DNA of 26,504 nt from Halovivax sp. (GTDB taxonomy: Archaea > Halobacteriota > Halobacteria > Halobacteriales > Natrialbaceae), in contig SKPV01000210.1 in NCBI GenBank assembly GCA_007119345.1, positions 1-26,504 of the forward strand, in the 5' to 3' direction. Of this stretch, positions 15,017-22,964 are shown one piece after another. Below the pieces are notes generated by a model. It worked only from the letters and a program-made list of their open reading frames with translations, searched no databases and was not told where the DNA came from. Position 1 is the first letter of the stretch. Each line of letters opens with the position of its first letter. The position numbers were made by a program, and so were the translations under genes.

Positions 15017-16698
15017 CCGCGACCGGAAACGGACTCCACGTCCTCCTGATCGAGGACAATCCGGGCGACGCCCGGCTGATCCGGGAGATGTTCCGGGACG
15101 CCGAGGAGCTCACCCGGCGAATCGATCCGGACGACGAGGACGCCGAACCGCCGACGGTCGACCACGAAACTCGCCTCGAGGACGGGCTGGCCGCCGCCGC
15201 GGAGCGACCCGTCGACGTGATCCTGCTGGACCTGAACCTGCCGGACAGCGCCGGCCTCGAGACCCTCGCGACGGTCGACGAGCGGATCGAGGAGACGCCG
15301 ATCGTCGTCCTGACCGGCGTCTCCGACCAGCTGACCGGAATCGAAGCGATCGAGCGCGGCGCCCAGGATTACCTGGTCAAGGACGAGGTGACGAGCGCGC
15401 TCCTGGTGCGCTCGATCCACCACGCGATCGAGCGCAGCCACCAGCAGCGCGAACGGGCCCGCCGGCGCGAGGAACTCGCCTCGCTCAACCGGCTGAACCG
15501 CATCGGCCAGGAGATCGCCCACGCGGTGATCACCACGGACACCCGCGAGGCGCTCGAGCAGGCAGTCTGTGACCGTCTGGCCGCCGCCGACGCCTATCGC
15601 TTCGCCTGGATCGGCGCGGTCAGCCGCGGCGGCCAGCAGGTGATCCCCCGGGTCGCCGCGGGCGTAGAGGAGGGCTACCTCGACGAGATCACGATCACGA
15701 TCGACGACAGCGCCACCGCGAAGGGGCCGACGGGCCAAGCCGTCGACAGCGGCGAGGTCCACGTCGTCGACGACGTCTTCGAGGATCCCGACTTCGAGCC
15801 GTGGCGGGAGGCCGCGGAGACGCGAGGCTACCGCTCCACCGCGGCGATCCCGGTCGCTCACGAGGAGCTGCTGTACGGCGTGCTCAACGTCTACGCGCCG
15901 GAGGCCGGCTCGTTCGGCGAGCGGGAGCGAGAGGTCCTCGGACGCATGGGCGACGTGGTCGGTCACGCCATCGCGGCGCTCGAGCGGAAGGCGGCGCTGG
16001 TGAGCGACGAGGCCCTCGAACTCGAGTTCCAGGTCGACGGCTTCGCGAGCCCGCTGGTCGAACTGACGGCCGGCGAGGAGGCCGAGATCCGGTTCGACCG
16101 CCTGATACGCAGCGAGGAGGCGCTGTTGATCTACGGCGCCGTCGAGGGTGTCGGTCCCGACGAGTTCCGGGCGACGGCCGAGGAGTTCGGCCTCGTCGAG
16201 GACGTCCGGGTGCTCTCGCCTGGATCCGAAGCCTACGACGTCGAACTTCGCGCGGATCGCGAGATCCCGCTGTTCGAGTCGATCGCCACCCACGGCGGCC
16301 GGGTGACGTCGGCGCGGATGGCCGACGGCGAACTCCGCATCGTCGTCGAACTCCCGCGGCGGGGCAACACCGGCGCCGTGATCGAGAGCGTCGAGGACGT
16401 CTGCGAGGACGCCTCGTACGTGGCCCAGCGCACGGTCGAGCGCGAGGACGCCCGCGTTCCCGACCAGGCGACCCTGGAGGCCAAGCTCACCGAGAAACAG
16501 CGCGAGGCCCTCGAAACGGCCGTCTACGCCGGCTACTTCGACTGGCCTCGCCAGACGACCGGCGAGGAGGTCGCCGAGCGCCTGGGGATCGCGCCCGCGA
16601 CGTTCACCCAGCACCTCCGGGCCGCCGAGGACAAGATCTTCGATGCCATGCTGGCCGAGCGCGGCGAAGGCGCCGAAGACGAGCCGACGGCGCGGTAG
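15013..16698 (+). CDS. REC-GAF-bacterio-opsin-activator HTH_10 regulator
   Basis: A 561-residue Bat-like transcription regulator. The receiver domain (8-135) has Asp15 in LLIEDNPGD, Asp73 in VILLDLNLPDSAG and Lys123 in DYLVKDE. A short coiled segment (140-160) leads to a GAF domain (about 176-322, with AIPVAHEELLYGVLNVYAPE). The bacterio-opsin-activator linker domain occupies about 335-490. An HTH_10 DNA-binding domain (LTEKQREALETAVYAGYFDWPRQTT...LGIAPATFTQHLRAAEDKI, about 493-545) ends the protein. The GTG start at 15013 overlaps the stop of the upstream receiver gene, so phosphorelay from one receiver to the other is plausible. Targets and signal are unknown; Bat itself responds to oxygen and light. 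Confidence 0.92.
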   Translation: MTATGNGLHVLLIEDNPGDARLIREMFRDAEELTRRIDPDDEDAEPPTVDHETRLEDGLAAAAERPVDVILLDLNLPDSAGLETLATVDERIEETPIVVLTGVSDQLTGIEAIERGAQDYLVKDEVTSALLVRSIHHAIERSHQQRERARRREELASLNRLNRIGQEIAHAVITTDTREALEQAVCDRLAAADAYRFAWIGAVSRGGQQVIPRVAAGVEEGYLDEITITIDDSATAKGPTGQAVDSGEVHVVDDVFEDPDFEPWREAAETRGYRSTAAIPVAHEELLYGVLNVYAPEAGSFGEREREVLGRMGDVVGHAIAALERKAALVSDEALELEFQVDGFASPLVELTAGEEAEIRFDRLIRSEEALLIYGAVEGVGPDEFRATAEEFGLVEDVRVLSPGSEAYDVELRADREIPLFESIATHGGRVTSARMADGELRIVVELPRRGNTGAVIESVEDVCEDASYVAQRTVEREDARVPDQATLEAKLTEKQREALETAVYAGYFDWPRQTTGEEVAERLGIAPATFTQHLRAAEDKIFDAMLAERGEGAEDEPTAR

Positions 16699-16823
16699 GA
16701 CCGCTGCGGGGTATCGACCGGCGTTCGACGAACCGGCGTCCGGCCCGTCGATCGGCGCGGCGACCCCGCCGCGTCGTTCAGGCCCGCGGCGCCCATCGCA
16801 AGTGAAAGTGCCTCGGCAGTAAC

Positions 16824-16970
16824 GTCCCGGTAGCCTCCCCAGAGATCGACGACCGGTTCGCCGCGGTGATAGACGGCACGGGCGGGCCCCGACTCGTTCC
16901 GAGATCGGAGGTTCGCCGCGAACGCCTCTCCGACGGGTTCGAATCCACCGGCGACGGTTCCGTAGATGCG
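16824..16970 (-). pseudogene. Fragment of a serine beta-lactamase-like/EstB-type hydrolase N-terminus
   Basis: About 49 codons on the minus strand read IYGTVAGGFEPVGEAFAAN, then LRSRNESGPARAVYHRGEP and VVDLWGGYRD. This matches the conserved N-terminal block of class-C-beta-lactamase-fold serine esterases (GTV-x-x-GFEPV...VY-x-x-GE-x-VVDLWGGYRD). After the GGYRD the expected SxxK block (TTK) does not follow, and the sequence turns into unrelated codons. Upstream it also lacks a convincing start. The rest of the gene, normally about 370 residues, is missing from the window, so I read this as a decayed remnant. Confidence 0.68.
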
Positions 16971-17146
16971 GGCGGGGTTGGACGGGGATGAACGAACCGT
17001 GCGCGGTACGAGAGAGCGGATCGTGACGCGCAGACCCCACACTTAGACCCGTCTTCGTCGTCAGTTGCAACTGCTTCCTCGACCCAACGAGCGCTGCTCG
17101 GTCTCGACGATCTGATAACGGAATACGCCACGGAGCACCCGTTGTG

Positions 17147-17983
17147 CTACACCGTCTCACGGACGAAGGCGAGCACCTCGTCGACGAAGCGTTCCGGCTC
17201 GCTGTTCATCGCCACGTGCTGGTGACCTTCGAAGGTCGTGATCCGACTGTTCGGTAGCGCTTCGTGCACCGCTTTCGTCGCGGCGCTGTAGATGTCGGAG
17301 CTCTCGCCGCCGGCCAACAGCAGCGTTGGTGTCGTCATATCGGCGAACCGGACTGGACGCAACTCGTGCTCCGCTACCGCTTGCTCCTCGCGGGGGAGGG
17401 TGTGGGCACCCTCCACACGATCCGGCCAGCTCGGATCTGACCGAAAGGTGTCGATTTCTCCCGACGTGAGCCCCGCGATCTCGCGCAAGAACACCAGGAG
17501 TGCCTCCTCGTTTCTCCCCTCGTCCAGGAGGTCGTTCATCTCGGCAACGGTCTCGGCGGCGGTGAACTCGTGTTCGCCGACGGCGATACCCGGTTCGTAC
17601 AGGATGAGGCCGCTGACGGCGTCGGTTCGGAGGGACGCTTCGAGCGCGATGTTGGCACCGTACGAATGGCCGAGCAGCGTGACCGGACCGTCGATCGCTT
17701 CGACGACGGCGATCACGTCCATCACCTCGTCGTCCAACGAATACTCCGTTGAATCGCCACTCTCGCCGCGACCGCGACGGTCGAGGGCGTACACCGTCAC
17801 GCGTTCCGCCAGGGCGGCGCGGACGCCGGCGATATCCCATCGCCGATGATCGCTCACCCCGCTGCCGTGGACGAGCACGATCGGAGGCCCCTCTCCGGAA
17901 ACCCAGTAGCCGATTTCGATCCCATCTCGAGACGTGACGGTGTGCAATTCCTCCTCCGTGTCTGACGGTGTTGGGTCGGCCAT
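17147..17983 (-). CDS. Alpha/beta-fold hydrolase
   Basis: A 278-residue cytoplasmic alpha/beta hydrolase. The oxyanion segment is VLVHGSG (39-42 HGSG), the nucleophile elbow is GHSYG (Ser107), the acid is probably in LAGGESSD (about Asp230) and the catalytic His is in EGHQHVAM (His256). YALDRRGRGESG is the usual motif after strand 4. Its closest look is to esterase/haloperoxidase-like hydrolases; the substrate is unknown. The ATG at 17983 was chosen; an upstream in-frame ATG at 18022 would displace it from a TATA-like GCATATTGG about 27 bases upstream. It follows a hydrolase remnant and lies in a stretch of visibly lower GC, suggesting a variable region. Confidence 0.88.
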   Translation of the reverse strand: MADPTPSDTEEELHTVTSRDGIEIGYWVSGEGPPIVLVHGSGVSDHRRWDIAGVRAALAERVTVYALDRRGRGESGDSTEYSLDDEVMDVIAVVEAIDGPVTLLGHSYGANIALEASLRTDAVSGLILYEPGIAVGEHEFTAAETVAEMNDLLDEGRNEEALLVFLREIAGLTSGEIDTFRSDPSWPDRVEGAHTLPREEQAVAEHELRPVRFADMTTPTLLLAGGESSDIYSAATKAVHEALPNSRITTFEGHQHVAMNSEPERFVDEVLAFVRETV

Positions 17984-18293
17984 GCGACGATTTACCCCGG
18001 CCCCAATATGCGTTGCGTTCACATACCGTTATCTCGTGAAACAGCTGCAGCGAGTGACGACGATTCTAGTATGCTACGGACTGGTCGGTGCCCGATACGC
18101 GCCCTGTGTCTTGCCCAGCCTTGGCGAGCTACCCCATTGTTTTCATAAACTGCCTACTGGATGTAGAGGCAGAGTTCAGCAGCGGTGATTATTCTCTCTA
18201 CGAGATGCGGAGACGGTGTTATCGGGTCAGTCCGTGCCACGCTTTCGCTGCTTCGTGGTGAGTATTTACGACCGAAGCGCTACTGTTCGGTCG
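17984..18293. other. Promoter-bearing spacer, reduced GC
   Basis: A 310-bp spacer between divergent genes. It holds TATA-like elements for both sides (minus-strand GCATATTGG near 18004-18014; plus-strand AGTATTTACG at 18261-18270). Base composition is more AT-rich than the window average (for example TTGTTTTCATAAACTG). I see no coding sequence. Confidence 0.55.
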
Positions 18294-18953
18294 ATGGCTA
18301 CCGAGGCTACCTTCGTTGTACCGTCCGAACGGTTCCCCCTGGGAACCGTATTCGAACGACTGCCGGGCGTGACGGTCGAATTGGAGCGAATCATCCCCGC
18401 ACGAGACGTGGTGATTCCCTACTTCTGGGTTCGAGGGACCGCCGTCGACGACATCGAGGGAGCGTTCACCGAGCATCCGGGTGTGAGGCGGATCGAATTC
18501 ATCGACTCCGTCGAAGATGAGCATCTGCTGCGCGTCGAGTGGGCGGTAGATTACGACGACGTGCTGACCGCGTTGACGGAGACGAAGGTCGCCCTCATCG
18601 AAGCCGTCGGAACGAACGAGCGGTGGACGTTCGAGATCCGCGGGGACGTTCGAAGCGACATCGCCGCTTTTCAGTCTCGCTGTCGAGAGCTGGACATCCC
18701 GATCACGCTGACCGAGTTGCACGCGCTCACGCCGATCGAAACGGCATCCGAGGCGGCGTTGACCGAGAAGCAGCAAGAGGCGCTGGTGCTCGCCTACGAG
18801 CGGGGCTACTTCGAATCGCCGCGCGAGGTAACGATGGAGGACATCGGTGGCGACCTCGGGATCTCAGAGCAAGCCGTCGCCTCCCGTCTCCGGCGTGGAG
18901 TCAAACGGATCCTCGGGAGTACGTTGACGGACGTCACAGCTCCCTCTCGATAG
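18294..18953 (+). CDS. HTH_10 (bacterio-opsin-activator type) regulator
   Basis: A 219-residue transcription regulator. Residues 1-150 are an N-terminal sensor-like region common in haloarchaeal HTH_10 proteins (MATEATFVVPSERFPLGTVF, with VEWAVDYDDVLTALTETK and WTFEIRGDVRSDIAAFQSRC). Residues 155-211 form the HTH_10 domain: LTEKQQEALVLAYERGYFES, then PREVTMEDIGGDLGISEQAV and ASRLRRGVKRIL. There is no receiver, PAS or GAF domain. The ATG at 18294 lies 28 bases after a TATA-like element (18261-18270), consistent with leaderless transcription, so an in-frame upstream GTG was not used. Targets are unknown; the divergent alpha/beta hydrolase or the following winged-helix gene are candidates by position only. 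Confidence 0.9.
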   Translation: MATEATFVVPSERFPLGTVFERLPGVTVELERIIPARDVVIPYFWVRGTAVDDIEGAFTEHPGVRRIEFIDSVEDEHLLRVEWAVDYDDVLTALTETKVALIEAVGTNERWTFEIRGDVRSDIAAFQSRCRELDIPITLTELHALTPIETASEAALTEKQQEALVLAYERGYFESPREVTMEDIGGDLGISEQAVASRLRRGVKRILGSTLTDVTAPSR

Positions 18954-18973
18954 GAGTTAAAAAGGGGTTGGGT

Positions 18974-18982
18974 ACTAAAAAG
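18974..18982 (+). promoter_or_regulatory. TATA-like element before the small winged-helix gene
   Basis: ACTAAAAAG is centred about 42 bases before the ATG at 19020. It predicts a leader of about 15 bases that contains GGTGA, a plausible Shine-Dalgarno match five bases before the ATG. Confidence 0.4.
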
Positions 18983-19019
18983 CCAAGTCCAACCGCGGTA
19001 GCTACCTACGGTGAACGTG

Positions 19020-19379
19020 ATGAGCAGGGATTCCATCGAATTCGACGCGGTACTCGACCTCTGTCGAGACCAACACCGTCGAATCGTGCTTGCGGTACTC
19101 GCAGCAGAACGCCGTCCGTTGACGGTCAACGATCTCTCGAAAGCGATTCTGAAGTACAATCATCAAACGGCGGTTACGGAGGTTGCTGATGAGGTGTTCG
19201 CGGAGATTCGCCTCTCGATGTACCACAAGCACGTCCCGAAGTTAGAATCCGAAGGGGTCATCGAATACGATGCGGAGCGCCAACACGTCGTACCGACGGA
19301 GCGGTTCGACCAGTTGCAACCGTCGCTCTCTGCGATCATCGAGGCCGATCCAGATCTCGAGAGCCCTCTCGAGTTGTGA
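19020..19379 (+). CDS. Small winged-helix protein (DUF7344-like)
   Basis: A 119-residue protein matching the haloarchaeal winged-helix family seen as DUF7344. It has LDLCRDQHRRIVLAVLAAERRP (helix 1), LTVNDLSKAIL (helix 2), a recognition-helix stretch ending SMYHKHVPKLESEGVIEYD and a beta wing. The LYHxHxPKLxxxGxIxYD pattern is typical of the group. It could regulate itself or neighbours; no target is evident. The start could be the GTG at 19011 (three residues longer); the ATG at 19020 is preferred because GGTGA lies five bases upstream. It sits 66 bp after the HTH_10 gene on the same strand but has its own TATA-like sequences. Confidence 0.85.
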   Translation: MSRDSIEFDAVLDLCRDQHRRIVLAVLAAERRPLTVNDLSKAILKYNHQTAVTEVADEVFAEIRLSMYHKHVPKLESEGVIEYDAERQHVVPTERFDQLQPSLSAIIEADPDLESPLEL

Positions 19380-19713
19380 GTTCGTTCGAGGATCCCTGTT
19401 TCGATGCAGTGTCTCGATCGCTTCGCGGGCTGCGTAGATGACGATCAGTGCAGCGCTCTGTACCGAGCGGTCACCAACGTCGGAACTCGAGCCGGACCTC
19501 GTGCGATATTCGCGTCAGTTATGGAGGGGATCCTGAACGATCTCCCTGAACTCTGTCAGAGGCGCCGTGACCGATACAGAGGGTGGTACAGCAAACGACT
19601 CCGTTTGTTTCACGCCGAAACCGGTGAGCCATCCGCTCATTACACCTGCGAACCTAGGGCGATTGCACCGATACCCGATCGCCGGATTGCGCTGGGGGCT
19701 CACGAGATTGCCC
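19380..19713. other. Spacer without a recognisable gene
   Basis: A 334-bp region of reduced GC. An open frame from 19567 runs into the antisense of the cupin gene; its peptide is not recognisable and not acidic. I cannot identify a gene, RNA or repeat here. It may hold decayed sequence. Confidence 0.5.
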
Positions 19714-20040
19714 TTAGCGGTACTCCTCACGGGGCGGTACGAACACGTCGATCACTTCGCCCGATTCGAGCACTTCCAGTTCGTGCTCGACGTCTCCGGG
19801 AATCACGTAACTGTCGCCTGCCTCGATGATCGTCTCCTCGCCCGCCGCGACCAGCCGGTACCGGCCTGAGACCACGTAGCCGCTCTGCTCGTTTGGGTGG
19901 TCGTGCGGACGCACCTCGTTCCCCTCCTCGTAGAGCATCTTCGTCACCATCGACTCCTCGCCGACGGCAAGCAGTTCAAAGTTCACGCCGCTGTACGCCT
20001 TGGGCTGGGCGTCCGCGGCCTTTGTGACGAACTGGGACAT
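19714..20040 (-). CDS. Cupin-domain protein
   Basis: A 108-residue single-domain cupin. Motif 1 is RPHDHPNEQSGYVVSGRY (two His and a Glu as metal ligands) and motif 2 is GDSYVIPGDVEHELEV (P-G-x-x-x-H). This gives a complete metal-binding set, so it is likely a small metalloprotein; substrates of such stand-alone cupins vary and cannot be assigned. The ATG at 20040 is preceded by a strong TATA-like element (20065-20075). The gene is isolated, with spacers of about 0.3 kb on both sides in the low-GC region, and is convergent with the winged-helix gene. Confidence 0.9.
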   Translation of the reverse strand: MSQFVTKAADAQPKAYSGVNFELLAVGEESMVTKMLYEEGNEVRPHDHPNEQSGYVVSGRYRLVAAGEETIIEAGDSYVIPGDVEHELEVLESGEVIDVFVPPREEYR

Positions 20041-20064
20041 ACGATCTTCGATTGGCTGATATCA

Positions 20065-20075
20065 GTAATAAATGG
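20065..20075 (-). promoter_or_regulatory. TATA-like element of the cupin gene
   Basis: CCATTTATTAC on the minus strand is centred about 30 bases upstream of the cupin ATG, the best such match in this region. Confidence 0.55.
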
Positions 20076-20322
20076 CATCGTAGAACCGCCTCGATAGCTG
20101 CATTACCTGTGCTGAGCGATCGCTACCGGCGCAGATCGAACCAAATCTCGTGCATCATTCGCGCCGTGAATTCAGCAGACCCGTCCAGAAACCGTTCCAA
20201 TCTACGAAGTTTCTGACGGACACGTATGCACGTGAAGCGGCGGAAAGTGACATCGTCCGGTTGAAAATGTGGTTTCACAGGACAGTCATCAGGATGGATT
20301 CAGACACCCACCCACCCCCGCC

Positions 20323-22092
20323 TCATCGCTCCTCGACGTGACGAACCGCCACCGCTTCCCCGCGCGAACTCTCGGCCATCTCGCGGCCGAACATCTCGGC
20401 GCGGCCGACGGCGAGCGCACTCGGTCCCTCGACGAGCACCTCGTCGCCCACCCGAATCGCCGCGTCGGCGTCGACGACGCCCGGCGCGAGGACGCTCCCG
20501 TGGGGAACGAAGTCGTCGATCTCGACGCGCTTGGTCGGCGCGTCGCTGTCGCGCCAGAGGCGAGCGCCCTCGAGGGTGAACGATAGGGTCCCGTACTGGG
20601 GGACCATGGTCGCCAGCTGGGTGTCGTCGCCGTCCCGAACCTGGATCTTGGGGTACCGACTCGTGGTCCGGACGTCGACGTCGGCGAACAGCGCGTCGCC
20701 GGCGCCGTCGCCGAGCAAGTAATCCGCGATCGCGCGAACGGTGTTGTGCTCGCGCTCGCGCTTGGAATACTTCAGTTCGCCCTCCAGCGCGGCCGACAGG
20801 GTTCCGAGCGATTCCTCGTCCGTCGGGTGACCGCCGCGGGGGACCGTGTACGTCACGTCGTCCTCGATCTCGAGTTCGGCGGCGACGCGCTCGACGATCC
20901 CGCGGTAGCCCTCGTCGGGGACGTGGGCGATGATCCGGGGATAGTCGTTCCGCTCGAGGTACCGCCTCAGAACGCGGCTCACGAAGTCTTTCTCGTCTTC
21001 GGACCAGCGACCGGTGACGACGGAGTCGTAGTGCTGGGCGGGGTAGGTCGTCTCGAGTTCCTGGGGGACGACGCCGATGGGGCTGGTCATCGAGACCAGG
21101 TGGGCGCGCCACCGGATCGCGTCGTGGAACTGACCGTGGCTCTGGGACTCGCTGTAGGGCTTGCGTGCCGAACAGGGGACGAGGACGAGCGGGTTCTTAA
21201 AGCGATTCCGATAGCGCGTCGTCACGCGGTCCGCGTAGCGCTGGATCTCGACCCGGCGCAGGGTGTCCTCGGTGGCCGCGGTGAGGTCGGCCTCCCGGAG
21301 GATCGGCGTCCGCTCCTCGAGGTAGCCCCACTGGGCGTCGAGCTCGCGCATCGCGGCGGTGAGCCACTGGTCGTGGCGGGCCTGGCCCTCGAGGTAGTCG
21401 CGCAGTCGCCCCTCGCGGACGCGCTGGCGGACCGTCGCGAGTTCGGCGGCGAGGGCGTTGCGGTTGTGGTCGACGCAGTCCTCGCGGGTGAACGCCGCGC
21501 GGGGTTTCCGGCAGGCGGGGCAGGCGCAGGGCAGTTCCTCGAGATCGTCGAGACGGCGGTCGCCCTCGGTCGTGAGATACCGCCCGCGGGTGCCCTCGAC
21601 GACCGCACGCGCCTCGTCGAAGCAGTCGACACCGGCGTACGCGAGCACCGCGACGTTCCGCGGGGTGGCGACGCCGGAGAACAGGACGGCGGTGTCGGCG
21701 GGGACCGCGTCGCGGACCGAGACGACCGCCCCGACCAGCGCGGCGCCGTGGCCGACGATCGACTGAACGTCCGAGACGACGTGGGCGTCGGTCCCGCGGT
21801 CGGCCGGGGACGCGCTGGAGATCACGGCGGCGCTCGGGTAGTCGACGTCGGGATGGTCGGGGGCGAACGATTCGCGGACCTCGGCGGCCGTCCCGCCGGG
21901 GAACGCCCGGTGGGGGAGGATCGTCAGCCGGGCCGGGTCGCCCTCCGGGACCTCGCGGTCGGCGGCCCAGAGGGAGCCGGCGTCGTCCAGGAGGTCGTCG
22001 ACGAGCGCGGGCGTCGTTCGCGGCTCGGCCAGGCGGAGCTCGCCCAGCCGGGCCGCGCCGTCGCGCTCGTGGACCTCGAAGTGGTCGGTCAT
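20323..22092 (-). CDS. arcS: Archaeosine synthase subunit alpha ArcS (TgtA2)
   Basis: A 589-residue ArcS, which acts after TgtA to convert preQ0 at tRNA position 15 into archaeosine (directly or through a lysine adduct with its partner). The N-terminal half is a catalytically altered TGT-like barrel (HGAALVGAVVSVRD, RNVAVLAYAGVDCFDEA) with the zinc cluster CACPAC and a downstream His (189-209). The family hallmark PCSARKPYSESQSH is at 306-319. A DUF5591-like region follows, with a PUA domain at the C-terminus (about 510-589, VEIDDFVPHGSVLAPGVVDA). Length and order are normal for Euryarchaeota. The ATG is at 22092. TgtA lies 2.1 kb upstream on the same strand with four other genes between. Confidence 0.93.
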   Translation of the reverse strand: MTDHFEVHERDGAARLGELRLAEPRTTPALVDDLLDDAGSLWAADREVPEGDPARLTILPHRAFPGGTAAEVRESFAPDHPDVDYPSAAVISSASPADRGTDAHVVSDVQSIVGHGAALVGAVVSVRDAVPADTAVLFSGVATPRNVAVLAYAGVDCFDEARAVVEGTRGRYLTTEGDRRLDDLEELPCACPACRKPRAAFTREDCVDHNRNALAAELATVRQRVREGRLRDYLEGQARHDQWLTAAMRELDAQWGYLEERTPILREADLTAATEDTLRRVEIQRYADRVTTRYRNRFKNPLVLVPCSARKPYSESQSHGQFHDAIRWRAHLVSMTSPIGVVPQELETTYPAQHYDSVVTGRWSEDEKDFVSRVLRRYLERNDYPRIIAHVPDEGYRGIVERVAAELEIEDDVTYTVPRGGHPTDEESLGTLSAALEGELKYSKREREHNTVRAIADYLLGDGAGDALFADVDVRTTSRYPKIQVRDGDDTQLATMVPQYGTLSFTLEGARLWRDSDAPTKRVEIDDFVPHGSVLAPGVVDADAAIRVGDEVLVEGPSALAVGRAEMFGREMAESSRGEAVAVRHVEER

Positions 22093-22122
22093 ACCCGCAC
22101 TGGGCGCGGCGGCCGAAAGAGC

Positions 22123-22260
22123 GTGTCGAAAGCGCGCGGTCGGTCGAACGGTCGGGGGTATCGAAGGCGAGCGGTCAGTCGGGTCGGTGAGGGGTGTCGA
22201 AGGCGAACGGTCGATCGGACGGTCGGGGGTGTCGAAAGCGCGCGGTCAGTCGGGTCGGTC
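22123..22260. repeat. Four-copy 35-bp tandem repeat straddling a stop codon
   Basis: Four copies begin at 22123, 22158, 22194 and 22229 (periods 35, 36, 35), each starting GTRTCGAARGCG. The rightmost copy contains the stop codon (22246-22248) and last codons of the minus-strand response regulator. The other copies fill the spacer toward arcS. Confidence 0.92.
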
Positions 22261-22695
22261 GGGCACCTCGGCGATCCCGAGCCAGAAGCGCTCGACGGCC
22301 CGAATGGACTCGATGAACTCGGCGGGGTCGACCGGCTTCGTCATGTAGGCGTTGGCGTGTCGCTCGTACGCGCGAACGACGTCCGCCCGGTCCCGGGAGG
22401 AGGTCAGGACGACCACCGGGACGGTCCGGAGGTCCGGATCGTCCTTCAGTTCGGCGAGCACGTCCTCGCCGTTCACCCGCGGCAGGTTCAGGTCTAGCAG
22501 GACGAGGTCGGGCCGCGGCGCGTCCGCGTGCTCCCCTCGCCCCCGGAGAACGTCGAGGGCCGCCCTGCCGTCGGAGACGGCGTGGAGCCTCGCGCCGGTT
22601 TCGCCGTCGCGGAACGCCTCCTCGACGAGCCGGACGTCGCCCGGGTTGTCCTCGACGAGCAGGACGTGCGGACCACCGCCGGTCGACTCGGTCAT
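22246..22695 (-). CDS. REC-only response regulator (Rcp1-like)
   Basis: A 149-residue single-domain receiver with Glu15/Asp16 (LLVEDNPGD), phospho-acceptor Asp68 (DLVLLDLNLPRVNG), VVVLTSS and Lys120 (YMTKPVDP). It closely resembles the regulator at 14552-15016, including PAEFI and ERFW near the end, so the two are paralogues. Its ATG overlaps the TGA of the 63-codon upstream gene (TCAT at 22692-22695). A cognate kinase is missing; the upstream gene looks like the start of one. The stop codon sits in a tandem repeat. Output is presumably through protein contacts. Confidence 0.92.
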   Translation of the reverse strand: MTESTGGGPHVLLVEDNPGDVRLVEEAFRDGETGARLHAVSDGRAALDVLRGRGEHADAPRPDLVLLDLNLPRVNGEDVLAELKDDPDLRTVPVVVLTSSRDRADVVRAYERHANAYMTKPVDPAEFIESIRAVERFWLGIAEVPDRPD

Positions 22696-22883
22696 CGGTC
22701 TCCCTCGGCGTCCGCGTCGGGAAGATCGACCGCCGTACGGCACTCCGTATCCGACACCTCGGCGACGGCGCGGCTGGCGTCCGCCATCGGTCGGTCGAGA
22801 TCGACCCCCTCGATCGCCTGGCGTCCGAGATCGTCGAGAATCTCCTGCGTTCGTATCGCCGCCGAGCCGTCGGGCACCCTCAT
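22692..22883 (-). CDS. Short GAF-domain stub, probable truncated sensor kinase
   Basis: A 63-residue product. Residues 14-55 (LDDLGRQAIEGVDLDRPMAD, then ASRAVAEVSDTECRTAVDLPD) look like the opening of a GAF domain in haloarchaeal PAS/GAF histidine kinases, where a helix with 'D-L-D' is followed by AV..VAETLDVEYCKVLEL. It ends after the first strand, so the domain cannot fold in the usual way. A TATA-like CTTTAGG (about 22909-22917) and GGAG before the ATG show that the start region is intact, and the ATGA overlap couples it to the receiver gene. It is either a remnant left by internal deletion of a kinase gene or a leader peptide now serving translation of the receiver. Confidence 0.6.
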   Translation of the reverse strand: MRVPDGSAAIRTQEILDDLGRQAIEGVDLDRPMADASRAVAEVSDTECRTAVDLPDADAEGDR

Positions 22884-22964
22884 TCTCCACGTTGTAGCCA
22901 GCCGGTGGTCCTAAAGGTTCGCTCTCGATTCGCGTCGTGACGTGTCACGGGGAGGTGCCGGGCG

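Noticed and set aside
14464..17160. A roughly 900-codon minus-strand frame
   Set aside because: It is antisense to the receiver and REC-GAF-HTH_10 genes, which have complete domain motifs. It is explained as a codon-bias shadow.
19567..19869. A 100-codon plus-strand frame next to the cupin gene
   Set aside because: Half of it is antisense to the well-supported cupin gene, and the remainder shows no recognisable family.
20150..20322. Possible insertion-sequence remnant
   Set aside because: The low GC suggested one, but I found no terminal inverted repeats, target duplication or transposase motif.
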